NCBI GenBank assembly: GCA_016714365.1 | Contig: JADJNH010000005.1 | Coordinates: forward strand, 3,237,933-3,301,932 | DNA length: 64,000 bases | From: Candidatus Vicinibacter affinis | GTDB taxonomy: Bacteria > Bacteroidota > Bacteroidia > Chitinophagales > Saprospiraceae | Direction: 5' to 3' | Part shown: piece after piece, positions 14,101-20,707 of the stretch | Numbering within the stretch: the stretch's first letter is position 1 | How the letters are laid out: each line of letters starts with the position of its first letter | Notes under the pieces: model-generated | Databases searched by the model: none | Told to the model about the DNA's origin: nothing | The model's input: only the letters and a program-made list of their open reading frames with translations | Position numbers and translations under genes: made by a program

Positions 14101-15468
14101 TCCACTCTCCAGTTGCCAACCCTTGTCTGTCTTGAAAGCCATTAATATATCACCGGTTTGATTGGTAAGTGGTTCCACATTTACACAATATGCATGACCT
14201 TTTCTGTCTGTAATACCAAGAATCATTTCACCATTGATGGTAAAATCCAAATCCGTCAACCATTGTGAAATATTTTTTAAATCTCTTTGTTCCTTCGGCC
14301 AATAATTTTTAGCAAAATCGGTCGATAGAATTAAATTGTACACTCTCGTCAACAAATTCAATTCGTACACATGAAAAACACAATCGCTTTCTTTTTTGCT
14401 GGTTTCTGCTGTGCAGGTTACTCCAATGTATAATAGACCATTGTAGTATTTTAAAGCAGATACTGCATAATCTCCAGCGTTGCATCCCGGATCCGGGATT
14501 TTTATTTCAATAACATTAGAAGCATTCGGATCTGTAGTAGGAATAATTACTACGGACTTGTTGTATAGATTGCTTACAAAAAGAAATTGATCGTCATCCG
14601 AAATATCGATATTTCCGATTCCAACTTTACCTACAAGGTCTCCATATTTACAATCACTCACTGCCAGGCCTTGAGTAGAACCAGTTTGAATTCCAATATC
14701 ACTTAAATTAATAAAATTAGTAACGGCTGCTGCTTGCTTATTAAATACATATATACCACCAGTCCCATTAGGTCCCAATACAGCCCCCTGCTTTACAAAT
14801 GCAGATGCGTACAACAGTTTTTTGGTACGGTTCCATGCAAGGCCCCATACTGCGCCTGTTTGGCTCTTGGTGACTAATTTATTTAATGGACTTAGAGAAT
14901 TAAAATTTTCGTCTAATTCGAGAATAGTTCGTTCGTTGCCATTGATGGAAAGATCTGAGCCTCCTACAAAATTTGCGACCGCTAATTTTGGATTCTCTTC
15001 CATCAAAGTCTCTGCAGGTTTGAACAAACCAAAATTGGCACTGCAAGATGGAGCGCGCAGAGTACGAGTGTCTCCAAAATGGTCAAGTCCCATTTTAGAA
15101 TACTCATAATAAGAAGGTTTGCTGATTTCAATGCTGTACATCGCATCATCAGTCAAACCAGTTAAGCTGAAACCACCGTTGAAATCGGTAAGTGCACTGG
15201 CCACTAAAAGACCTTCTCCGTTGAAAGCACTGATGGAAACAAATGCAACCCCAGGTTCTCCGGAATCCATGTTTCCATTAAAGTTGCGGTCATTAAAAAC
15301 ACGACCTCCAATCTTTCCGGATTCGGTGAGACATTGTGTGTAAACAGGAAAGGCAGCCATAGTAAAGCATATTGCAATAGCCAACCTCCCCAGACCTTCA
15401 TAAAAGGATTTAAATGGGTTTTGAGCTTTGTGTGAAGCTCCAGTTTGTAAGAAACGTAGTTTCCTCAT
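2170..15468 (-). CDS. Giant T9SS-secreted surface protein (SdrD-like, DUF11 x7, HYR-like, dockerin, type A sorting signal)
   Basis: A 4432-residue secreted protein, probably a cell-surface adhesin or matrix protein. In order it shows: a long signal peptide (about 1-44); an SdrD B-like domain with a Ca-site look (NDRNFNGNMDSGEPG, about 50-115); a propeller-like region (about 150-560); a second SdrD-like domain (DKNENGIQDSEEKG, about 567-700); seven DUF11-type repeats of about 155 residues (about 733-1830), each opening with a variant of DLALxK and closing with an acidic DEDDHD-type motif; a long Cys-rich HYR/PKD-like region (about 2000-4000) with TDxxGNxxxC strands; a dockerin-like pair (GVSTYDIIQIQKHILG and AADVNKSGSVTAADL, about 4078-4140); and a T9SS type A signal (NIPNPFNQST to the end). 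The ATG at 15468 is followed by Arg/Lys and a hydrophobic core, which supports the start. A promoter (15594-15624) and a terminator (2091-2123) frame it as a single-gene unit. The ligand is unknown. Confidence 0.93.
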   Translation of the reverse strand: MRKLRFLQTGASHKAQNPFKSFYEGLGRLAIAICFTMAAFPVYTQCLTESGKIGGRVFNDRNFNGNMDSGEPGVAFVSISAFNGEGLLVASALTDFNGGFSLTGLTDDAMYSIEISKPSYYEYSKMGLDHFGDTRTLRAPSCSANFGLFKPAETLMEENPKLAVANFVGGSDLSINGNERTILELDENFNSLSPLNKLVTKSQTGAVWGLAWNRTKKLLYASAFVKQGAVLGPNGTGGIYVFNKQAAAVTNFINLSDIGIQTGSTQGLAVSDCKYGDLVGKVGIGNIDISDDDQFLFVSNLYNKSVVIIPTTDPNASNVIEIKIPDPGCNAGDYAVSALKYYNGLLYIGVTCTAETSKKESDCVFHVYELNLLTRVYNLILSTDFAKNYWPKEQRDLKNISQWLTDLDFTINGEMILGITDRKGHAYCVNVEPLTNQTGDILMAFKTDKGWQLESGGVVNGRLGTGAGHYEGPGGGEFFGEDYWIVGPGLHQETALGSLTSVAKKNEVIAAVFDPIFESFAGGLHRYSTINGKKLGAIQIYNPANSVFGKASGIGDIEVMNQAIPLEIGNLIWLDKNENGIQDSEEKGISGVQVSLYDKNCTKVASVISGTNGEYLFNQTNVDINKDGTPDGLEYDADFFIIIDDARYNTTYNTIILGKDTLSVTLADQITGGILDQRDNDARILAIYPCPNFKGLPAVKIHTGNNGQNKFNLDIGLRHATDSSTAPPEEDVVDLALIKKVKTLGSLRKNDFVEFAIEVHNQGTVPVESFEIVDYIPSELGFVSEENLDWNITGSIAHLNSKSAIVPGGIEVFNIRLKVLNDVSMTDIINQAEIAAMYDDKGLPMKDHDSSPDQILGNDRGGIPNSLTDNTLDNPDDEDDHDAEALFVHDLALIKTTASTAPVKRGDLVTFNITVRNQGNTNIAAYEITDYIPAGFEFVIASNPLWTLTPAGAVYHNPSGISTGSTQIVNIVLKIKDNATAGTLINTAEISSMTNSAGVEIMDRDSKADNNPGNDAGGVLGSITDNAFDGDGTTDEDDHDRETVFIADLALIKQTTNINPVKVGDLVPFQLTIYNQGSIAISNYTVSDYLPAGLEFVANENPGWLLSNGIATFHDIQTLEPNKSRILNIKLKVKSSDYRQLINVAEISAMKDANNADIKDWDSTPDNNPVNDAGGVLGSASDNIISGDGQLDEDDQDPAGLQIFDLALILTTSKNTPVKLGEDVLFQIRICNQGNVTAQNVVFIDYIPAGLELSPVDNNGWMLKNGKFYNSILSNIEPGQCATREITLRVKDIAQASNLYNKAEIVSAENSSGTDMSAVDVDSNPDENDGNDAGGVYGSVTDNKLDGNGIDDEDDADPEALNILDIALRKILVPGSVLKYKGEVSFRIELFNQGNIAVKNIRLADYIPSGFELSEASVAAGWVMNNGVAEYQSNAVLQAGNSISVLIGLKDLGTSNILDVKNFAEVISLQNLAGEDYSAFDFDSTPDRVSGNDVGGELGTITDDLISDHGAQDEDDHDVATVPVFDLALRKTLENKKLIFHSGDTVNFQIEVLNQGNVAASSSEIVDYLDTSFIFSAAINPGWELRADNKIYFKVDQTIGAGESFKTNVLVIIKAKKYGLTIFNCGEISQAKDFAGNLLIDYDSTPDDTQNNDKSTPNHDVSDHGENDEDDHDVANTNPNNFDLALRKEIAVRTVVRGQIVPWTITITNEGTVTASEIVIFDYLPSGTLMISKDWYQNPQNPDPRKYYYLMNVKNGRLPAEGLKPGESIQVIVETQVDPTRPSGQVVNRAEIYSASNDFGEPDEDSTPDDVVDNDEGGQVFEDSDQSGSAGPEDPSGLDEDDSDVAGAVLLEIVNSACECLNNASNPDDGQFRTTLTLESRTGEIWFIRSVNGLFQTSSPAPPAIPVPFSTGPMGFLLSPVISNGAMTVYEMSGVHLDGVGFDIVLENQFGDKVSLGNIRCNYNESTLIEAQNNVCTGSNVRYSVDYHPGSTYQWILSSGGTFTSQTNTYAAAITWNGAVGTKHYLTVIERNPDLCLKPIRFEVTIGDQIGSVSCIGSAQISLGINCEALVTPQMLLLGGPYDYDSYAVMIMNKDGSLVPNATLTYEHLGKTLMAKVLNVCNGNSCWATLTVEDKIKPQIVCLNDTIDCTRMQSYLGPLVYDYCDPAPQKILLDERIEDTRCNQAYSKIVTRNYVAKDASGNISDTCTQQIFLKRINLNEIVFPDSLSLATNNPLLCGSFATDSLGRPHTSSTGVPLYHGAPIWPNKDNKYCDFGASYEDFVIPTGKSCTQKILRNWRFVIWYCTTFEQRVYNQLIEITDTTAPVIMCPYDITASTNSYECFGNVWIPNPVVFDSCSSQVTLDLVSPIGIIKNFTSRTLRLPAGNNVLTFRAYDNCHNESTCSFNVYVKDQAAPVVQCDKETVVTLDRFGQAWIPAHVFDDGSYDDCHIASMQARRMDDGVPCQYNPNVYADSVGFCCADIGNLVQVMLKVTDAEGNSNTCMILVEVQDKTIPQISCPHDVTIDCEYHYNPNDLSEFGQPRVSDNCDVTVREVDSFYINQCREGYIDRIFIAGNSFGQNVCVQRITIINNKPFTENSIRWPRDFDTTSCASDILDPKNLPLGLGYPIINEDKCDLVGVNYEDHVFRIVNGNDACYKVLRKWKVINWCRFYNPTGSPIIYEREQIIKVYNTVKPIFLSGCVDRRFEINDTSCVGRVVDLIATGYDDCTPDNQLRNEFHVDLNSDGIEDRSGLGVGNIVDASGFYPLGKHRVKYVLEDLCGNKEVCEINFEIINVKTPTAYCLKGLAAGLVAMDLNGDGRIDGELVTIWAKDFDQGSNHPCGYPLTYSIGRDTTIKSVTYNCDSLGRREVLFCVTASNGQQSCCETFIDIQDNNNVDYCNCFKQPADITVSNCSQLTDPGDLNSYPTIGTCRCTDADITHSDVKVSGGRNECFVIERTWFLKFTCPGNNNDFSFVQRIVVTTDLKESDITWPKQTVIVDNCLGSKDTAYIGEVPTVCGYKGQVMLMYDDRFISKSADTSICERTWTVFSKCVTDGSQTFTFVQTLIVVNSTGVKYTVPADVTVTDCKKSILPDSLNGYPKTNCPCNIVQHSYTDSIGFGTQNACYVIYRKWTSVYNCPPDVVGTFRGTQRIIVSIDLKLSDIKWPADSFVVDNCSGNIDTGRVNHVPMLLKDFCGYVTISYVDTIKLNNDTCRIVQRTWRVNNVCKTGAQAQVYKFDQKIKILYPNGPKLIVPNDITITDCKKSTLPDSLNGYPKSNCPCTMVQHSYKDSIGFGTPNTCYVIYRKWTSVFNCPPDLVGTLMGTQRIAVSIDLKLTDIMWPADSFVVDNCTGDIDTSVVNHVPTLKKDFCGYVSITYVDSVKSNNDTCKIVQRKWTVNNTCKTGAQAQSFKFNQVIKVLFPTGPKLVLPPDLTVTDCAKPFLPDSLNGYPTVKCGCDSLTFKYTDDTIRTNPEVCYVVNRNWEVRIRCRPEVDTTIFGIQKITRDVNLNPADITWPRDSFTSFTCTPTTNPDIVGRPSLKKNYCGLVKFNFVDTILAGNPCRTVKRTWRATNDCSASQVFSFNQYIITLNQTPPSITCPADRTVNADQNTCGAVVNLGNPTLNTACNTGVTFQNNAPAIFPVGKTNVIFTATDSCGNSATCITMVTVIETVPPTINCPRDTVVGCDVNTDNLGQFGTATASDNCPGVSVKDTAIRNQNVCGIGTITRIFTATDASGNTRSCTQIVTVNNPDPLDSLEINWPISPVTVDECQSISPDSLGKPTVNAGSASCFKLRITSQDSNFCKTRGNCEIEREWTVFDSCSGNTFKFIQLIIRDDQSAPTIQGIADITVYASDTSCNNFVTMIASVSDCDSASVVITNDSPYGANDFEDASGYYPVGVTNVTFSAEDACCNVATKTVKITVVDTIAPEVTCKKVIHTIQDNGCADFNANEFIFNISDNCSNATNIMASFDRNNFMDTVVTICCDSLVNRDYLGAYTIYFKDEAGNIDSCVTLLQAIDLDTICPPNFNGANVAGIISSRKDVKLKGIDVYLNGGKAGLVTTGNAGLYAFNNMKMGGSYETKPIYDLDHLNGVSTYDIIQIQKHILGSKPFDEPFKWIAADVNKSGSVTAADLTEIRKLILGINQRFRNNNSWRFIYSDYVWEDRDNPLQEAFPESYVIPTLNKNYLVNFVGIKVGDVDDSNKMNGALNTSSRTQEKAQLKTADIFMEKGKEYAIELKLSDWEKLEGAQAGIYIDPQLAWIKEISTSQEGSLRPEHVADVFKEQGSVRFAWNQEKGNEWKLILNIRSHKDQYLSDVIFLDKQLMNAEAYKKSGEVNELELKLDGSINTQGKIHLFQNIPNPFNQSTMIPFEINQDSEVLFEVTDLSGKLVYSKRAYYQRGYHQIELNRDVLKFGGVYYYHIQTGREKLYRRMLMID
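4690..6770 (-). repeat. About 178-aa tandem repeats within the 4432-aa protein
   Basis: Four consecutive units of about 530 bases. Each encodes TDCxKxxLPDSLNGYP or a variant, a CYVIYRKWTS-type strand, WPADSFVVDNC and a CGYVxxxYVD segment. The two middle units (about 6240-5700 and 5700-5170) are much closer to each other than to the outer two, which points to a recent in-frame duplication. The units on each side are diverged relatives. Confidence 0.8.
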
Positions 15469-15593
15469 GTAACGCAGTTTTTATGTGTAGTTCGTTTTTC
15501 GGACTCGGTTCAAAAACCAAAAGTCAGCCACTACGCATTGCGCTAAAGAGAAATTTACTTAATTCGGGAATAAACCGATAAAGGTTTACGGTG

Positions 15594-15624
15594 CAAACAT
15601 ATAACTAATATTTTAATATACAAA
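15594..15624 (-). promoter_or_regulatory. Bacteroidota-type promoter of the 4432-aa protein gene
   Basis: On the minus strand TTTG (15624-15621) is followed after exactly 19 bases by TATGTTTG (15601-15594). This fits the Bacteroidota primary sigma consensus TTTG (-33) and TAnnTTTG (-7). Transcription would begin near 15588, giving a leader of about 120 bases. Confidence 0.75.
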
Positions 15625-15669
15625 ATAAATATATAGAAATATTTATATATGATTTTTTTACAAATACAA

Positions 15670-15692
15670 AAGGCCGGCTAAAAGCCGGCCTT
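15670..15692 (-). terminator. Intrinsic terminator of the 1331-aa protein gene
   Basis: A perfect 9-bp GC-rich stem, AGGCCGGCT (15671-15679) with AGCCGGCCT (15683-15691), has a 3-nt AAA loop. On the minus strand it is followed by TTTTGTATTTG. It lies 57 bases past the stop codon at 15749. Confidence 0.85.
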
Positions 15693-15748
15693 CTTGTGTA
15701 TGTAATTGGTTGTTAGTAGATTATGTTTTTTTAAGCCTATCTGGATTG

Positions 15749-18700
15749 TCAATCCCGGATGATCATTTTTCTTACCTTGGATCCCAAATGGGTCTCCAGT
15801 TTGTACATGTATATACCCGGCTGCCCTATTTCATGGCGATGCAGACTGATTTGATTCATGCCCTTATTCAGGTAAAGTTCTTTCTTGTGAATCAATTGTC
15901 CAGTGGCATCAAACACACTTAATTGAGCTTTACAGGCAACTGACAATTCCACCGGGATAAAGGTCTGACCTGCATAAGGGTTGGGAATATTCTGACCAAG
16001 CGTAAAGAAATCTTCTGTAAAAATTCCTCCCTTCGCTTTTAATACCAATTCGAAAACTCCTCCTTCTGTAGCATACACCTCCGGACGCATGGATTCGCGA
16101 TCCAATTCAATGGAATTCAAAGCCTCCACATTACGAGTCTCCAGATAAAATAATACCTGACCGGTATTCATTTTGATACTTTCAGGACTGTGCCAGCTAA
16201 TCTTTAATGTCCCTTTTTCAGCATTAAAATTAAATGCCTCCATTTTAATTCCACCAGATACTGGCACCATGTTTTCCTTCACGTGAAGGCTTAACTGGAA
16301 TCCTTCCAAATTAATATCTTCAGTCAACAGCACCGGAATCAAATAGGATTCTGCAACAGGAATCGGAGTACCCAGATTAAAGTTATAGATCTTACTTGAT
16401 CGGGAAGTGTTTTGGTTCACAAGATTGACGTTGGCAGAATTGTCAACATCTCCTGTTTTGACTCCCACAAAATTCAATTGATCGAATTGATCAGTAAGAT
16501 CTTTCACGTCCAGCTGTTCCTTTCCATCCCATGGTTCTTTTTCATCTCCAAAAGCAAATTTGGTTGAGAAGAATCTCCATATTTTTTGATTCGGAAAATA
16601 ATCTTTGACACCCAATACTACCTTTCTTAGATCTGCAATGTCACGAGCTGTAATTGTTTTAGTATTGTTTACATCTGCAGCCAATAATTTGTATGGAGAG
16701 TCCAGTTCTTTTACACCCAAAATATGTTTTTGGATCAATAAGATATCGTATGTGGACACACCGTTCCCTGCGAAGTCGTTACGCTCTACTACAAAATGTT
16801 CTGTCTCTTTAACCAGCAAATCATTGAATGCATACTGACCATTTTGATTGGTGTTTACCAATTTGAGCATTTGATTATTTTTATCGAATGCAATGACTTC
16901 TGCTGCCGGTATGGATGTTTGATCCGCTCTTGAGATCTGACCACTCGCATTGGCAAAATTTCGACCACATACATTTTGATTATCCTGTATTCTGATGCTG
17001 GTCTCACAATAATCCTGGTTACCTGCCTCATCTGTTACATACAACCTTACCGTAAAGATTACGAATGCCTGCTTTTTAAGACTGTCACAAGTATAGGTAA
17101 TGGACTTATTGTTTACATCTTCACTGAATGAAAATCTAAGATTCTCTTTTTGTGTACAGTTGTCAAAACTGTTTATATCCAGATCTTTAGCCCAAACAGT
17201 TATATTTCCTGTAGTCGGCATTACTACCGTGTTTATTCCCGAGTAGCAATATGGTGTTGGTTTTTTGCAATCCTTCAAAATGAAAACCTGATCACAGCTG
17301 CTGAAATTTCCACACTGATCCGATACAATCCATTTTACTTTGTGGGTCCCTACCGGCAATACTCCGGTCACTCTGTTACCATTGGCAAGAGGTTCATAAC
17401 TTCCATCATTGCCTATATCTAATCTATAGGACCATTTTAAATCAGAAGTATTGGTACAGTCATCATCTGCAATACCGGTGAGATCATAATTCACCAGACA
17501 ATTCTGATTTCTTGGATCATAATAGGCTGAATTATCACATATCCTTGCTGTATCGCAAGTATATATTGTAGGTGGTTCCGAATTGGAGATATAAATGATT
17601 TGATTGAATTCCCAAATTCCATCATATTTATTTTTGTTGAACTGACACCAGTCTACCACTGTCCACTTCCTGAGTATTTTATAACACACACTGTCCAGCA
17701 AAGTAAGCTTTGTGTCTGCATAATTAGCCGCTACCTGTGCGCAGTTGGTGTTCAAAAATTTTGGAGCACCTGTATTATTTGGATGCACCACTGCTGAACG
17801 GCAAGAATTTATAGCAACCAGAGTATCGGGCCATTTAATATCATTTATGCTAAATGGCCTTGGATTCCAAACAAAAATCCTTTGTGTATCAACCGAAACA
17901 AAACCTTGTTTGTCCCTGGCTGTAAAAATTCTGTAAATGACACCCTGATTACAGACTAAATCATAAATAGCCGTATCAGTAACTGTCACCGAACAATTAT
18001 CATATGCATATCCATCAATGCCTGCTTCATATTTTGGCGGACTGTAATAGTAATCTCTTATGATGATGGGCTTTCTGTCTGCCTGACTGGTTTTAATTCC
18101 ACCGAAAACATTCAAATCACTTCTGTCGAATTCACATGAGATGGTCAGATCAGAAGGTGCAATAATGATCGGCGCTTCTTTTTCCTGAACGGTAGCTTCT
18201 ACCATGCAGGTATTTTTATTTCCATAGGCATCGGTTACTTCAAGAGCAATCATAATTACATTTCCAACATCCAGGCAACAGAACTCTACGTAAGGGCCAA
18301 ACCTATGAGTTCCATTGTTGCAGGTACTGTCCATTCTTCTTACATTGAATTCCAGAATTCCGCAGTTATCGATAGAACCATCGTCAAATGTTTCTGCAAA
18401 CGCCTTGGCCGTACCATCCGATGTAAGAGAAATAACGGTCTTCTGATCACAAATGGCAATTGGTAATAAATCATCCACTACACCGGCTTCGGTCTGATGT
18501 TCTCTTGAATTGCCACACAAATCCGTCACTACATAAATAACCCAAATCCTGCCTTGTGGTGCTCCCCTCAGGTAATAACAACTGTCTGTTTTATTGAATA
18601 CAATATAGTCTTTGCTCTTTGGTAATGGGTTACCAGTTTGTTCATCCATTAATTTCACATATACATCATATACCCAGTTTCCGCAATCTGTTACTGAATC

Positions 18701-19744
18701 CGGTCTCGGCAATTTGTAATCGGTGACACAGGTATAAGGTGCCATCCCTACTGTAAATTCTGCAGGCGCCTTAAATTGAGGTGCTTCATCATCTACCACC
18801 TTAATGATCTGATTGTGTTCATATATATCTCCTGAACACCAATCAAGAATTACCCATCTGCGTAAAATTTTAAACGTATTAGGACAAATAGGAATTTTTA
18901 AATCTGTGTAAGATGCATTCAGCGTCGAACAAAATTTTGGCACAGGATGTCCCGTGTATGATGGATCAGGATTACCATTTGGAAGTTTTGGAAAAACATC
19001 TCCACAATGAATGTAGGCATGATCAATGCCATCATAATCTCTTGGATAAACAATGTCTATTGCTGTGGGGGTATAGATGCATATGGTATCAACACAAAAA
19101 CTCTTATTACCAATCGCGTCTTGAGCATACCAACTGCGATAAATTTTCTTGAAGAAAGTAAAATTACATCCATTGTCCACAAGATGGTCCTCGTAATATA
19201 AATAAGCCAATCCACAGGCATCCCATCCTGAAACAATATAGCCATTTACCTTGGATGGATCTTTCCCAATAAAAAACAAACCCGGTGCTACAATTGGAAA
19301 ACCCAATGAATCAGGAGAAATACTTCTTCCGCATCGGATGGTATCATTGCTGCATAAAAGATTGGGTGGAAGTTTATCTTCAATTTTTACTTTTCCCCAA
19401 CACGAGTTTTTAGATGGAATGTGCCAGATCTTATAATCGTAGAACTTGTTGATGTCACTGGCATCAAAAATAATATCCGACTGGACCACACCTTTATACG
19501 AAACTTCTATGTAGTAGTCAGAAGGAGCACCTTGCATGTCCTCCAGAAGCATATCCGGAGACAAGGTAGCCCAACAGAACTCATCTAAGGAGACCTGGAC
19601 CAGGTCATTGCAAGCCAACGGTGGCATGGCCTGAAGATTTTTCAAATGTGGAGATTTTCCTGCTACTTGCTCCGCCGGAGTAAAATAGAGAAAAAGGGTC
19701 AATAAAGACAACATCCACTTAGCTGGGGTAATAAATCGGTTCAT
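15749..19744 (-). CDS. Large T9SS-secreted HYR/PKD-like protein with dockerin and type A sorting signal
   Basis: A 1331-residue secreted protein whose layout matches the C-terminal third of its 4432-aa neighbour, so the two are paralogues. A signal peptide (1-29, core WMLSLLTLFLYF) is followed by about 900 residues of Cys-rich HYR/PKD-like modules with recurring phrases (CYKILRKWTVVDWCQFN, DECGN-like turns, KxxxxPxxxC). Then come a carboxypeptidase-regulatory-like fold (ASGQISRADQTSIPAAEVIAF), a dockerin-like pair (GVSTYDILLIQKHILG and AADVNNTKTITARDIADL, about 990-1030) and a type A T9SS signal (NIPNPYAGQTFIPVEL to the end). It is probably displayed on the cell surface or released. The start at 19744 follows a noncoding AT-rich stretch. 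No clear promoter consensus was found upstream. Confidence 0.92.
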   Translation of the reverse strand: MNRFITPAKWMLSLLTLFLYFTPAEQVAGKSPHLKNLQAMPPLACNDLVQVSLDEFCWATLSPDMLLEDMQGAPSDYYIEVSYKGVVQSDIIFDASDINKFYDYKIWHIPSKNSCWGKVKIEDKLPPNLLCSNDTIRCGRSISPDSLGFPIVAPGLFFIGKDPSKVNGYIVSGWDACGLAYLYYEDHLVDNGCNFTFFKKIYRSWYAQDAIGNKSFCVDTICIYTPTAIDIVYPRDYDGIDHAYIHCGDVFPKLPNGNPDPSYTGHPVPKFCSTLNASYTDLKIPICPNTFKILRRWVILDWCSGDIYEHNQIIKVVDDEAPQFKAPAEFTVGMAPYTCVTDYKLPRPDSVTDCGNWVYDVYVKLMDEQTGNPLPKSKDYIVFNKTDSCYYLRGAPQGRIWVIYVVTDLCGNSREHQTEAGVVDDLLPIAICDQKTVISLTSDGTAKAFAETFDDGSIDNCGILEFNVRRMDSTCNNGTHRFGPYVEFCCLDVGNVIMIALEVTDAYGNKNTCMVEATVQEKEAPIIIAPSDLTISCEFDRSDLNVFGGIKTSQADRKPIIIRDYYYSPPKYEAGIDGYAYDNCSVTVTDTAIYDLVCNQGVIYRIFTARDKQGFVSVDTQRIFVWNPRPFSINDIKWPDTLVAINSCRSAVVHPNNTGAPKFLNTNCAQVAANYADTKLTLLDSVCYKILRKWTVVDWCQFNKNKYDGIWEFNQIIYISNSEPPTIYTCDTARICDNSAYYDPRNQNCLVNYDLTGIADDDCTNTSDLKWSYRLDIGNDGSYEPLANGNRVTGVLPVGTHKVKWIVSDQCGNFSSCDQVFILKDCKKPTPYCYSGINTVVMPTTGNITVWAKDLDINSFDNCTQKENLRFSFSEDVNNKSITYTCDSLKKQAFVIFTVRLYVTDEAGNQDYCETSIRIQDNQNVCGRNFANASGQISRADQTSIPAAEVIAFDKNNQMLKLVNTNQNGQYAFNDLLVKETEHFVVERNDFAGNGVSTYDILLIQKHILGVKELDSPYKLLAADVNNTKTITARDIADLRKVVLGVKDYFPNQKIWRFFSTKFAFGDEKEPWDGKEQLDVKDLTDQFDQLNFVGVKTGDVDNSANVNLVNQNTSRSSKIYNFNLGTPIPVAESYLIPVLLTEDINLEGFQLSLHVKENMVPVSGGIKMEAFNFNAEKGTLKISWHSPESIKMNTGQVLFYLETRNVEALNSIELDRESMRPEVYATEGGVFELVLKAKGGIFTEDFFTLGQNIPNPYAGQTFIPVELSVACKAQLSVFDATGQLIHKKELYLNKGMNQISLHRHEIGQPGIYMYKLETHLGSKVRKMIIRD

Positions 19745-20012
19745 GAATTAAGTTTTAAGATCATTGAGTAAACTACACGACGCACAAGTCGTCGCTCTCA
19801 TGAATCAAATTATATACCAATTTTCTTTAATTTATTAATTTTTATCATATGAAATAATAAAAAAACACACATTAATAACTGATTAGCAGTTATTTATACT
19901 TTACATAAATAAAAATGTAAAAAATAATTTATATGATTAAAAATCACCATATTTTGAATCCGGAGCGGATTCGGGCAGACTTTATCCTTTTAAAAGCAGG
20001 GTCTGATTGTAA

Positions 20013-20642
20013 TTAGGGCTTATCCAGAATGGACCGAAGATATGCAGTCATCAGATCTACTCCTTTATTGAAGTGCAGGTTATTGTTAATGATCAAATCC
20101 AAATCTTCCTGAAATGGCTGGATGTACAATTCATAGGCCGGGGCCACATGGTGTTGATAACGGTACAATACATCTTCCAGGGGATAATTGCGTTCAGCCT
20201 GATCTCTTTTGATTCGCCGGATGATTCTCAGTTCGTCTTTGGCATGGATCAGTACTTTAAGGTCGAGCAGCTTACGAACTTCCTCTCTGTAAAATATAAA
20301 AAGTCCTTCTACAATATAAATCCTGGCAGGAACGATTTGAATGTCACCTGCAAGGGCAAGATCGTTGTTGAAAACATATTCCTTACGGGATACGGGTTCT
20401 TGTTTCAACAACCGATGTAAATCTCCTACAAAGGCATCCTGATCGATGGCATCCGGGATGTCAAAATTGATCACCCCCCTTTCATCTTTTTGTTGTTGTT
20501 CTCTGGGTTTGTAATAATTGTCTTCAGAAATTAACCCAAGTTCCTCCGGCTTAAAGACAGTCCTCAGGGCATTGATAAAGGCGGTCTTACCGGATCCACT
20601 GCCACCCGAAATGCCTATCAATATAGATTGTCTATCGCTCAT
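20013..20642 (-). CDS. udk: Uridine kinase
   Basis: A 209-residue P-loop kinase that phosphorylates uridine and cytidine in pyrimidine salvage. The Walker A motif GGSGSGKT lies at residues 13-20. Further signatures are ISEDNYYKP, the acceptor-site phrase NFDIPDAID, IVEGLFIF and a lid-like RRIKRDQAERN. The length is typical for Udk. The start is taken at the ATG at 20642-20640, where the conserved sequence begins; an upstream in-frame extension to 20687 would collide with the divergent promoter region. The gene is divergent from a nucleoside transporter whose start lies 66 bases away, so uptake and phosphorylation of nucleosides are encoded side by side. A promoter candidate lies at 20657-20688. 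Confidence 0.93.
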   Translation of the reverse strand: MSDRQSILIGISGGSGSGKTAFINALRTVFKPEELGLISEDNYYKPREQQQKDERGVINFDIPDAIDQDAFVGDLHRLLKQEPVSRKEYVFNNDLALAGDIQIVPARIYIVEGLFIFYREEVRKLLDLKVLIHAKDELRIIRRIKRDQAERNYPLEDVLYRYQHHVAPAYELYIQPFQEDLDLIINNNLHFNKGVDLMTAYLRSILDKP

Positions 20643-20656
20643 TTTAAAAATCTTCG

Positions 20657-20688
20657 CAAATATTGAACTAATTGTTCTACTTTTCAAA
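20657..20688 (-). promoter_or_regulatory. Candidate promoter for udk
   Basis: On the minus strand TTTG (20688-20685) is followed after 20 bases by AATATTTG (20664-20657), one mismatch from TAnnTTTG. The predicted transcript would have a very short leader before the ATG at 20642. Confidence 0.45.
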
Positions 20689-20707
20689 CTTAAAATTAGA
20701 CCTGCAG

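Noticed and set aside
19770..19800. Short CGACG/CGTCG hairpin before the 1331-aa gene
   Set aside because: Stem of five or six bases only, no T run and no matching regulator site; not convincing.
20672..20707. Upstream extension of the nucleoside transporter from a TTG
   Set aside because: The added residues have no family character and would overlap the udk promoter candidate; ATG at 20708 is better.
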